Shown: piece after piece, positions 10,031 through 17,572 of the stretch
Numbering within the stretch: position 1 is the stretch's first letter
How the letters are laid out: every line of letters starts with the position of its first letter
Source of the DNA: JAKZVK01 sp965248255
Lineage (GTDB): Bacteria > Acidobacteriota > Terriglobia > Bryobacterales > UBA6623
DNA: 64,000 bases
Direction of reading: 5' to 3'
Assembly (NCBI GenBank): GCA_965248255.1
Contig: CBDFIW010000003.1
Span: forward strand, 1,364,001 to 1,428,000
Made by a program: the position numbers and the translations under genes
Notes under the pieces: generated by a model
Database searches by the model: none
What the model saw: only the letters and a program-made list of their open reading frames with translations
Told to the model about the DNA's origin: nothing

Positions 10031-10962
10031 TCCACATTGCGCTCCGCATACAGGAGCGAGGCGAAGAACGTCACCATTGTCGGGTGGTAGTTCTCGCTGA
10101 ATCTGTCTAACCCGGTGGGTCGATCATGGACTCCCTCCGCGGCAAGGCCTTCCTGGAACTCGAGGCCCGGCACATCCCCCGCTGCCCTCTGTGCCTCTCC
10201 CAACCCACGCCATGCCAGAGCTACGATGGGCTGCGGCTCGATCCCGAGGCATCGACAACATACGAGCAACTCGCTCACCAGATCCCAGTCCCTGCATCGC
10301 ACAAACACTCCGAGGAGAAGCGTCACAAAGCGCTCCAACTCCCGCGTCCTCTGGCCCGGCCAGACTTCTTCCATCGAGCGCCTGCCGAAATCCGTGGTGT
10401 GAAAGATGATATGTGTGAGCGCGTAGACATCAATATTCCTGATATGAGGAATCGGCGGCGGCCGCCGGGCGCTCGACAGACGTAGCAAGGATCCGAAGTC
10501 GGCGATCCTGTGCTCCAGGTCCGCCGAATCGAGGTAGTACCTGAGGTCGATCTGATTCCAGGGGGTGCGCTCGATCGAGTCGATCAGCCCGAAGTCGACC
10601 ATTCTCTGCAGCCGCTGACCCTGCTCACACACATTTTCACCCGCCGCTCGAAGTGCAAGAAATACCATCAAATAGAAAGGTAATAGATTCGGGCGGTTCA
10701 TCATATCGTGGCTATAGTAAGGATCAGAAGTCGCCTCTTGTATGTGTCTGTGGATGAGACGGAACTCCGGGCACGATCTTGCCGGAAGACGACTCATAAG
10801 AAACAGTGTCAAACAAAGCTCTCCGAATGCCTTGCGCTTGGTATCGATGGAGATGGATTCTTCCGCGCCATCCTCCTCTTTCGACGGTAGGTCGAAGAAT
10901 CGAAGGTTGGTCACGAGCCACGAGAGACTACCTTCCAAGAGATCACGACGGTAGTCATTCAT
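10027..10962 (-). CDS. DUF6895-like protein, function unknown
   Basis: About 311 residues from ATG 10962 (MNDYRRDLLEG). An in-frame GTG at 11013 would add 17 residues but they look non-coding. A central segment, VYALTHIIFHTTDFG, is the most family-like stretch and matches what I recall of DUF6895 proteins, which have no assigned function. The protein is largely helical with no evident membrane segment or signal peptide. Base composition is visibly lower in GC than the surrounding etf and fab genes, with A/T-rich codons around 10650-10800, which hints at recent acquisition. It lies about 200 bp downstream of the short peptide gene, with a stable stem-loop between them. Confidence 0.7.
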   Translation of the reverse strand: MNDYRRDLLEGSLSWLVTNLRFFDLPSKEEDGAEESISIDTKRKAFGELCLTLFLMSRLPARSCPEFRLIHRHIQEATSDPYYSHDMMNRPNLLPFYLMVFLALRAAGENVCEQGQRLQRMVDFGLIDSIERTPWNQIDLRYYLDSADLEHRIADFGSLLRLSSARRPPPIPHIRNIDVYALTHIIFHTTDFGRRSMEEVWPGQRTRELERFVTLLLGVFVRCRDWDLVSELLVCCRCLGIEPQPIVALAWRGLGEAQRAAGDVPGLEFQEGLAAEGVHDRPTGLDRFSENYHPTMVTFFASLLYAERNVE

Positions 10963-11055
10963 GATCGGTTTACTCGGGATTGGCTTCAAAGGAACGGGGC
11001 CCTGCTGCAGCACACGGGAGAGCCCGCAGGTCTTAGCCGCTTTCCCCGATTGTTG

Positions 11056-11100
11056 GGCCGGCGGCCCGTGGCAGATGCTCCCGCCGCGGGCCGCGAGGCC
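11056..11100 (-). promoter_or_regulatory. GC-rich stem-loop between the peptide gene and the downstream cassette genes
   Basis: An 8-bp perfect stem (11061-11068 with 11087-11094) closes an 18-nt loop, and four further pairs form outside it (GGCC at 11056-11059 with GGCC at 11097-11100) across a small bulge. There is no U tract, so it is not a classic intrinsic terminator. Partial attenuators or RNA-stability hairpins between an abundant small-peptide gene and its enzymes are common in peptide-modification operons, so this placement is suggestive. It could be incidental in high-GC DNA. Confidence 0.35.
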
Positions 11101-11169
11101 CCTGACAGTGCGTACAGCCGCGCGATTCGCGGGCAGATGTACATTTGGCAGTTTGGTGCTCGGGAGGAG

Positions 11170-11352
11170 TTATTCTTTGGTCACGAAATAATAGGGGCCG
11201 ATAATCGCGGCGGTGAGAATAGGGTCTCCCTTCTCGGTCGTCCGAATAGCCTTTTTTCCTAGATAATCAGCGAGCTCTTCCAGATTGCTGATTCCTTGTC
11301 TTTGGAGACCCTCGAGAAGCTCTCGCTTCTTGTCTTCGATAACATCTGCCAT
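11170..11352 (-). CDS. 60-aa peptide, candidate precursor for the downstream cassette
   Basis: ATG 11352 is preceded by a Shine-Dalgarno-like GGAG ten bases upstream. The first half is a charged amphipathic helix (MADVIEDKKRELLEGLQ onward). The C-terminal third is hydrophobic and aromatic (ILTAAIIGPYYFVTKE) and contains no Cys. This split resembles a leader and core, and the gene heads a same-strand set of two helical proteins, a kinase-like protein and a dioxygenase. No recognised RiPP family, protease or exporter is nearby, so precursor status is a hypothesis. A plain small structural protein is the alternative. Confidence 0.55.
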   Translation of the reverse strand: MADVIEDKKRELLEGLQRQGISNLEELADYLGKKAIRTTEKGDPILTAAIIGPYYFVTKE

Positions 11353-11396
11353 GGGTTGTGTGCTCCGCTGTCGGATTTGGATTTAACGCACCCTCA

Positions 11397-11425
11397 ACTC
11401 TACACCCATTCCCTCTTGAACGCAA
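11397..11425 (-). promoter_or_regulatory. Possible sigma-70-type promoter for the peptide cassette
   Basis: On the minus strand, TTGCGT (11425-11420) and TAGAGT (11402-11397) are separated by exactly 17 bp. They match the -35 and -10 consensus at 3/6 and 4/6 positions. The position, about 45 bp upstream of the peptide start, is suitable. Given the short intergenic stretch after etfA, it would let the cassette be transcribed independently of the etf genes. The match is weak. Confidence 0.25.
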
Positions 11426-11485
11426 GATTCGGTAGTGTTGTCTTTCCTGAGCGTGGATTGGCGGTCACGAGTTAGGGCCGGATAC

Positions 11486-12463
11486 CTACGAGTCCCGCAA
11501 AGCCGCCGTCAGTGCCGGCACCACCTCAAACAAATCCCCCACGATCCCGTAATCCGCAATCTCAAAAATAGGAGCAGTGGAATCCTTGTTGATGGCGACG
11601 ACCGTCTGCGCGCCCTTCATCCCCACGACGTGCTGAATCGCTCCGGAGATACCAAGCGCCACGTAGAGTTTCGGTGAGACCGTCTGGCCGGAGCTGCCCA
11701 CTTGGCGACCGAGCGACAGCCAGCCGTTGTCGCAGATGGGACGCGACGCGCCGATCTCACCGCCCAGAGCCGCGGCCAACTCCTCGGCCATTGGGATGTT
11801 CTCCGCTTCCTTGATGCCGCGCCCAACCGACACGATCACGTCGGCCGACGATAGATCGACGTCGCCCTTCGACTCGCGAAACGGCGCCTCCGGCTTCGTC
11901 CGGATGCGCGAGGCATCGAGCTCGACGTGCAACGTCTCGATCGGAGCCGCAGCACCTCCATCTTCCACTTCATCCGCCCGAAACGCCCCCGACTGGATCG
12001 AAGCGAAGTGGGGCGCATCGCCAACCACCGTCACATCCGCCTGCAGCTTGCCCTGGAACAGTTGCCGAACAAAGACTACCTCTCCGCCATCCACTCGCAA
12101 GCCGGCCACATCGCTCACAAACGGCCGGCCCAACGAAGTAGCGACTTTGGGTCCGAAATCGCGCACCTGATAGGTATGCGGGAACACCACCAGCGACGGC
12201 TGAACATGCTCGACGGCTTGGCGGACCGCTGCGGCGAAGGCGTCGGGAGTATACTCGGCCAACAGCTCATGGTCGAGCGCGACGACCCGCTCGACCCGCC
12301 TGGCGGCCGTTTCGGTAGTCAAGGGGTCAAGCTCCGAGCCGGCCATCGCCGCCACGACGTCCGTCTTGAGCGCGTCCGCGACCTGCCGGCCGGCAGCAAG
12401 CGCCTCCCAACTCATCGGGTGCCACGTCCCGCCTTGCTGTTCGGTTACCACCAGGACGCTCAT
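11486..12463 (-). CDS. etfA: Electron transfer flavoprotein subunit alpha
   Basis: 325 residues, the normal length for the family. The C-terminal FAD domain shows the diagnostic SGQTVSPKLYVALGISGA stretch, the KGAQTVVAINKD loop and the closing DYGIVGDLFEVVPAL. It pairs with EtfB to carry electrons from acyl-CoA and related dehydrogenases to a membrane quinone reductase. Its ATG overlaps the etfB stop by four bases (12460-12463). The expected membrane acceptor is encoded further downstream at 5716-7581. The downstream gap of about 130 bp before the peptide gene holds a possible new promoter. Confidence 0.95.
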   Translation of the reverse strand: MSVLVVTEQQGGTWHPMSWEALAAGRQVADALKTDVVAAMAGSELDPLTTETAARRVERVVALDHELLAEYTPDAFAAAVRQAVEHVQPSLVVFPHTYQVRDFGPKVATSLGRPFVSDVAGLRVDGGEVVFVRQLFQGKLQADVTVVGDAPHFASIQSGAFRADEVEDGGAAAPIETLHVELDASRIRTKPEAPFRESKGDVDLSSADVIVSVGRGIKEAENIPMAEELAAALGGEIGASRPICDNGWLSLGRQVGSSGQTVSPKLYVALGISGAIQHVVGMKGAQTVVAINKDSTAPIFEIADYGIVGDLFEVVPALTAALRDS

Positions 12464-13230
12464 AGCACTCTCGCCTCGAACCTAAGCTTTTCAACGAGCA
12501 GTGCCGCCACCTCGTGGGGCGGCCCTTTGAGCAATTGCGTCTGCTTCGCCTTCTGCGGCGCATAGAGCCGCCGAACCGTCAGTGGCGGTGTCAACTCCAG
12601 ACCGAGCTCCTGCGCCGTGTAGCGCTGCAACGGTTTCGACTTGGCCTTCTTGATGCCCATCAGCGTTGCGTAGCGCACCTGGTTGATGCCCGACTGGATC
12701 GTGAGCAGCGCGGGCAAAGGCATCTCGACATGTTGGAACCACCCGGCCTCGAGTTCACGCTTCACGCGGATCGATCCGTCAGCAACCTTGACCTCCTTGA
12801 TGATGGTGGCGTGCGGGAGGCCCAGCAACTCGGCCAACACGACTCCGGTTTGGCCGAAACCGGCGTCGTCCGATTGCAGGCCGGTGAGAATGAGGTCGCA
12901 GCTTTCGTTGCCGAGAGCAGCCCCCAGCGCCCGGGCCGTCGTAAGGCTGTCGGCGTCGTTGAAGCGATCGTCCTCGACCAGGACGCCCCGGTCAGCGCCT
13001 TTCGCGAGCGCTTCGCGAATGGTGGACGCCGCCCGGCCCGGCCCGGCGGAGACCGCGACGACCTCCCCGCCCTGTTGTTCCTTGAGACGCAACGCCTCCT
13101 CCAACGCGTAGGAGTCGGGCTCGTTCATCTCGTAGCTGAGATCGCTTTGGCTGATCGAGACCGAGGAATCGCCGGGTCGAATGACCGAGTCCCGAGCGGG
13201 AACCTGCTTCAGGCAAACGAAGATCCGCAT
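12460..13230 (-). CDS. etfB: Electron transfer flavoprotein subunit beta
   Basis: 256 residues with the ETF beta opening MRIFVCLKQVPARDS, the acidic MNEPDSYALEEALRLKE segment, and the ADSLTTARALGAAL and GLQSDDAGFGQTG motifs that form the AMP-binding subunit. It forms a heterodimer with EtfA. It is encoded 37 bp downstream of fabF on the same strand, which suggests co-transcription of acpP, fabF, etfB and etfA and links fatty-acid synthesis with acyl-CoA oxidation electron flow. Confidence 0.95.
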   Translation of the reverse strand: MRIFVCLKQVPARDSVIRPGDSSVSISQSDLSYEMNEPDSYALEEALRLKEQQGGEVVAVSAGPGRAASTIREALAKGADRGVLVEDDRFNDADSLTTARALGAALGNESCDLILTGLQSDDAGFGQTGVVLAELLGLPHATIIKEVKVADGSIRVKRELEAGWFQHVEMPLPALLTIQSGINQVRYATLMGIKKAKSKPLQRYTAQELGLELTPPLTVRRLYAPQKAKQTQLLKGPPHEVAALLVEKLRFEARVL

Positions 13231-13267
13231 GACATCGAGCCCTCGGAGCTGAGTAGCCGGCGCGCGG

Positions 13268-14509
13268 CTAAGACTCTTCGAATCGCTTGAAAATCAACGC
13301 CCCGTTGGTCCCGCCGAACCCGAACGAGTTCGAAAGCGCGTACTCGATTTCCATCGGCCGAGCCTTTCCGGGAACGTAGTCGAGATCACATTCCGGATCC
13401 GGCGTGACCAGATTGATCGTCGGCGGGGCGATCTGGTCGCGCAGGGCGAGCACGCTCAAGCCGGCCTCCAGTCCGCCGGCGCCTCCCAGCAGGTGCCCGG
13501 TCATCGATTTCGTCGAGCTGACAGCGAGCTTGTAGGCGTGTTCGCCAAAGGTGTGCTTGATAGCACTGGACTCGATCCGATCACCCACGGGCGTCGAGGT
13601 TCCGTGTGCATTGATGTAGTGAATGTCGCTGGGCTCGATGCCGGCGTCGGCAATGGCGTTTCGCATCACGCGGTGGGCGCCGTCGCCATCCTCATGCGGA
13701 GCCGTGATGTGGAAGGCGTCCCCGCTCATGCCGTAACCAACGATCTCGGCTAATATCGGCGCGCCACCCCGCTTCGCGAATTCGAGCTCCTGGAGAATCA
13801 GAACCCCCGCGCCTTCACCGACGATGAAGCCGTCGCGGTCCGCATCCCACGGCCGGCAAGCGTGCGCGGGGTCGTCGTTGCGCGTCGAGAGGGCGCGCAT
13901 CGACGCGAAGCCTCCGATCCCCATCGGGGTGATGGACGCTTCCGCACCGCCGCAAATCATCACATCGGCATCGCCGCGGGCGATGATCCTGAACGAATCG
14001 CCGACGGCATGCGCACCCGTTGTGCAGGCCGTCGCCGTCGCGGAGTTCGGCCCTTTGGCCCCAAGACGAATCGAGACGTGTCCCGAGGCGAGATTCACAA
14101 TACTGGCCGGAATGAAGAAGGGTGAGATGCGCCGGGGACCGCCCTTGAGCAGATTGCTGTGCTCCCGCTCGATCACGTCGAATCCCCCGATGCCGCTGCC
14201 GATGTAGACGCCCACCCTCTCCGCATAGTCGGGCTTGACCTTGAGGCGTGAGGCTTTGGCTGCATAGTCGGCGGCGGCAATCGCGAAGAAGATGAACCGG
14301 CCCATCTTCTTGACATCCTTCTTGTCCACGTAATCCAGCGGATCGAAATTCTTGGCTTCCCCGGCGATGCGGCAAGCAAACCCTTCCGGGTCGAAGTGAG
14401 TGATGGGAGCGATCCCGTTGCGGCCTTCCTGGATTGCCTGCCAGGTCTCGTCCGTACCGGTTCCTACCGCGGACATCAACCCGACTGCGGTGACGACGAC
14501 TCTTCGCAA
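13268..14509 (-). CDS. fabF: Beta-ketoacyl-ACP synthase II
   Basis: 413 residues, typical for FabF. It condenses malonyl-ACP with acyl-ACP in fatty-acid elongation. The catalytic Cys162 lies in TATACTTGAHAVG. The two His residues are in INAHGTSTPVGD and SMTGHLLGGAGG, and the Lys precedes the latter (STKS). The protein opens with RRVVVTAVGLMSAVG and ends in NSFGFGGTNGALIF. It follows acpP by about 40 bp, the common acpP-fabF order. Confidence 0.96.
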   Translation of the reverse strand: MRRVVVTAVGLMSAVGTGTDETWQAIQEGRNGIAPITHFDPEGFACRIAGEAKNFDPLDYVDKKDVKKMGRFIFFAIAAADYAAKASRLKVKPDYAERVGVYIGSGIGGFDVIEREHSNLLKGGPRRISPFFIPASIVNLASGHVSIRLGAKGPNSATATACTTGAHAVGDSFRIIARGDADVMICGGAEASITPMGIGGFASMRALSTRNDDPAHACRPWDADRDGFIVGEGAGVLILQELEFAKRGGAPILAEIVGYGMSGDAFHITAPHEDGDGAHRVMRNAIADAGIEPSDIHYINAHGTSTPVGDRIESSAIKHTFGEHAYKLAVSSTKSMTGHLLGGAGGLEAGLSVLALRDQIAPPTINLVTPDPECDLDYVPGKARPMEIEYALSNSFGFGGTNGALIFKRFEES

Positions 14510-14550
14510 GATGTGGGCTCCCTTCGATGGTGGGGAAAAGGGGTTCTTCT

Positions 14551-14793
14551 CTAGCGGCTCTTTTTTTTGCGGGATTTGATGTACTCGAGCGCGTTAGTGA
14601 CGGTGCGGATCTTCTCGGCCTCGTCGTCCGGGATCTCAATATTGAAGGCCTCCTCGAAGGCCATGACCAACTCGACAATGTCCAGGGAGTCAGCGTTCAA
14701 CGTCTCGACGAATGACGCCTCAGGAGTCACCTCCGATTCCTCGACGCTCAGTTGCTCGCAGATGATCTGCTTCACCTTCTGCTCAATATCCAT
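14551..14793 (-). CDS. acpP: Acyl carrier protein
   Basis: 80-residue acidic protein with the phosphopantetheine attachment motif ADSLDIVEL; Ser36 receives the 4'-phosphopantetheine arm. It carries growing acyl chains in type II fatty-acid synthesis. The C-terminus has a basic tail (KSRKKKSR), somewhat longer than in E. coli ACP. It is the first gene of the acpP-fabF-etfBA run. ATG 14793 fits the conserved MDIEQKVKQII start. Confidence 0.96.
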   Translation of the reverse strand: MDIEQKVKQIICEQLSVEESEVTPEASFVETLNADSLDIVELVMAFEEAFNIEIPDDEAEKIRTVTNALEYIKSRKKKSR

Positions 14794-14936
14794 GTAGCCT
14801 CCGGAACCAACAACCGCGAATCCTTGATTCTAGCGGGGCGGGAGCTACCGCGGCAAGCAGAGGGCAGTGTCGGCAGTCTCGACCCTAATCCGTCCGTAAG
14901 ATCCAGCCCCTCACCCTGACGCGGCGCCATTCCCCG

Positions 14937-15020
14937 CTACAGAGGTGTAGACGGAAGTCCACGCTCAACCGCCTTGGGACACAGCGCAGGAGCGTGGACT
15001 CCCCGTCCACGCCTCTGTAG
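14937..15020. repeat. Imperfect palindrome, arms of about 30 bp
   Basis: Left arm 14937-14966 and right arm 14990-15020 are inverted copies with a few mismatches and a one-base gap. They begin CTACAGAGG and end CCTCTGTAG around a 23-bp loop. The element fills most of the roughly 325-bp gap between acpP and the divergent NHL gene. It resembles a REP/MITE-type dispersed palindrome; no coding sequence is evident in the rest of the gap. Confidence 0.7.
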
Positions 15021-15118
15021 TGATGATCCCGCACAGAGCGTACAGAGCGAAGGTCATCCTCTCTTCGCTGTCGTTTCGTGCTATACCGTTAGCTCTCGGC
15101 CTTCCTTGGAGGTGTTTC

Positions 15119-16195
15119 GTGACCAAACGTTACGTCGCAACGCTGGTTTTCTTCTTGGCTGCCACATCGCTGGGGGCCCAGAGCATCCGTACGATTGCGG
15201 GCACCGGCGCGGCCGCCCATTCGGGTGACGGCGGGCCCGGCGTCCGAGCGCAGGTGGCCAACCCCTACGGCGTACAGATCGGGCCGGACGGCGCCCTCTA
15301 CATTTGCGACATAGACAACCATCGTGTGCGGCGGCTCGACCTCCGCAGCCGTGAGATCTCAACTGTCGCGGGTAGCGGTACGGAAGGCTATTCCGGTGAC
15401 GGCGGGCACGCGCTCGAGGCATCGCTGAACCAGCCGTATGAGGTGCGCTTCGACCCGACCGGCAACATGTACTTCGTCGAAATGCCCAACCATATTGTTC
15501 GGCGCGTCGATGCCAAGACCAAGACCATCTCGACCGTCGCCGGTACCGGAGAGAGAGGCTTTTCAGGTGACGGAGGCCAAGCCACCAAGGCACAGCTTAG
15601 CCGGCCACACAGTATTGAGCTTGACGATAAGGGTTTTCTCTATATCGCCGACATTGGCAACCACCGCTTGCGCCGCGTCAACCTCGAAAGTGGCGTCATC
15701 GAGACCTTTGGCGGGACAGGCGAGCAAGCGCCGACCCCGTCAGGAGCGAAGCTTGCCGGCACTCCGTTGAACGGACCGCGCACCATCGCGTTCAACAAAC
15801 AGGGAGACATGTTTCTTGCTTTGCGGGAGGGGAACGCGGTTTACCGCGTCGATATGAAAGCCGGCACGATCCACCACATCGCGGGCACCGGTGAGAAAGG
15901 CTACAGCGGCGACGGCGGACGCGCCGATTTGGCCCGGCTCTCAGGGCCGAAGGGAATCGCCATAGGTCCCAACGGTAGTGTTTACATCGCTGACACCGAG
16001 AGTCACACCATCCGGCGCATCGACCTTCGCACCGGAATCATCAGAACGGTGGCCGGTGACGGCAAAGTGCATGACGGGCCGGACGGCGATCCTCTGCAGT
16101 GCGGCTTGGCGCGGCCTCACGGCGTGTTTGTGGACAGCGGCGGCGCTGTGTACATCGGCGACAGTGAGAATCACCGGGTAAGGCTGCTGGAGTAG
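15119..16195 (+). CDS. Secreted NHL-repeat beta-propeller protein
   Basis: 358 residues from GTG 15119, chosen because GGAGG sits six bases upstream and because translation then opens with a good signal peptide (TKRYVATLVFFLAATSLGA, then QS). An in-frame start at 15020 would put about 33 unrelated residues in front of it. The mature part consists of repeats of the form TIAGTG, YSGDGG, A.L..P.G, YIAD..NHR.R, typical of NHL propellers. Such proteins bind ligands or act in the periplasm; no catalytic residues are recognisable. Confidence 0.88.
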   Translation: MTKRYVATLVFFLAATSLGAQSIRTIAGTGAAAHSGDGGPGVRAQVANPYGVQIGPDGALYICDIDNHRVRRLDLRSREISTVAGSGTEGYSGDGGHALEASLNQPYEVRFDPTGNMYFVEMPNHIVRRVDAKTKTISTVAGTGERGFSGDGGQATKAQLSRPHSIELDDKGFLYIADIGNHRLRRVNLESGVIETFGGTGEQAPTPSGAKLAGTPLNGPRTIAFNKQGDMFLALREGNAVYRVDMKAGTIHHIAGTGEKGYSGDGGRADLARLSGPKGIAIGPNGSVYIADTESHTIRRIDLRTGIIRTVAGDGKVHDGPDGDPLQCGLARPHGVFVDSGGAVYIGDSENHRVRLLE

Positions 16196-16257
16196 GCGCG
16201 GGTGTCGACATAAGTGTCGACACGGCAGACGTGGGCGTCTGCGCTACGTTTCGTTGG

Positions 16258-17406
16258 CTAGGAAAAGCGCGCCGGGCTTGCCGCCTCGATCGCTAAGTCC
16301 GTCTTCCCCTCGGTCAGCAGGTCCGCCAGGATCTTCCCTGTGACCGGGCTCATCATGATGCCCTTCTTGAAGTGGCCGGCGGCTACGTAGACTTGCTCGT
16401 GCGAGGGGACTTGTCCGATGACCGGGCGCAGATCCGCGCAATGAGGCCGGAATCCAGACCACGCGCACTTGGTTGGTAGGGAAGCCACCTCCGGGATTCT
16501 TTCGTTCATTTGGCCGCGGATCCGCCGGGTCGTGTCGGGGTCGACGCCCCGCTCGAAGCCGACGTCATCCAGAGAGCCTCCGCCGGCCACGAATCCGGAG
16601 GCGAGCTGCCAGTAATAGAACGTGCTCGTGGTGAGGGTGTGATGCAGGGTCCTGGGGAGCGGCCCCACCGCGAGCAGCGTTCCACGGATGGGCTTTATAG
16701 GCGGCTGCCAGCCGAGTACCTTTGTCACAAGCGGCGTCCATGCGCCCGAGGCGACCACGACCGTCGCCGCTGAGATGTCGCCCCGGCTCGTTACCACGGA
16801 GGGTTGCAGCTCGCGCACGTCCACACCCAGGCAGAGCCGCACGCCTTGTGCCTTGAGGTGCTTCACCAAGACCGCGCCGAGCTTGGCCGGATGGAGGTGG
16901 CCTTCGTCGGGATAGTAGAGCGCCGCCCGCGGCGTGATGCCCAGCCCGGGTTCGAGGGTGCGAGCCGATTTACCGCTCAGTACTTCGACCCGAAAGCCCG
17001 CCGATCGTGCCGCCGCGACGCGCTGCTCTCGATTGGATGCAGCGGCGTTGTCTTCCAGCAGCTCGAGCAGGCCGCTGCGTTCCATGTCGAATGAGAACTC
17101 CGCGGCCAACTCGTCATAGAGGCGGCTGCTTTCGGCCGTCAGCGAAGCCAGCGGACCGAGCTCCGCACTCTGCTGCGCGAACCAGAGGCCGCCCGCGTTG
17201 GCGCCGCTGGCCTCGCCTAACGCCGCGCCGCGATCCACCACGCAGATGTTCTTCCGGCCGGCGCGCGTGAGGTAGTAGGCGGTCGCGAGGCCGATCATGC
17301 CGGCGCCCACGATCACAACGTCGGCGGTTTTGGGCAGCGGGTCCGACTCGTTCAATGCGGTCTGCTGATCAAGGTCGAGAGTCTGGAACCAAAGAGAATC
17401 CCGCAT
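16258..17406 (-). CDS. FAD-dependent amino-acid oxidase (DAO family)
   Basis: 382 residues. The N-terminal dinucleotide motif VVIVGAGMIGLATAYYL and the C-terminal VYVAAGHFKKGIMMSP segment place it in the D-amino-acid/glycine oxidase superfamily (pfam DAO). Such enzymes oxidise the C-N bond of an amino acid to an imino acid. The exact substrate cannot be read from sequence; glycine oxidase (ThiO-like) and D-amino-acid dehydrogenase are both possible. No thiamine genes are nearby. It is a stand-alone minus-strand gene between two plus-strand genes. Confidence 0.85.
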   Translation of the reverse strand: MRDSLWFQTLDLDQQTALNESDPLPKTADVVIVGAGMIGLATAYYLTRAGRKNICVVDRGAALGEASGANAGGLWFAQQSAELGPLASLTAESSRLYDELAAEFSFDMERSGLLELLEDNAAASNREQRVAAARSAGFRVEVLSGKSARTLEPGLGITPRAALYYPDEGHLHPAKLGAVLVKHLKAQGVRLCLGVDVRELQPSVVTSRGDISAATVVVASGAWTPLVTKVLGWQPPIKPIRGTLLAVGPLPRTLHHTLTTSTFYYWQLASGFVAGGGSLDDVGFERGVDPDTTRRIRGQMNERIPEVASLPTKCAWSGFRPHCADLRPVIGQVPSHEQVYVAAGHFKKGIMMSPVTGKILADLLTEGKTDLAIEAASPARFS

Positions 17407-17572
17407 GCAAGTTCTTCAGAGCACGGGCGGTGTGTTGCCGTATTCTACCGTGTACTTCGGTGGATCACTCATCCTAACAACGATGGCTCCGATGCCAGGC
17501 ATCCCCTGGTAGAATGGTCGCAGCGCGCGCGACGCGAGCATCGCACAGCGTAGCGGGCTAGGAGCAAACACG

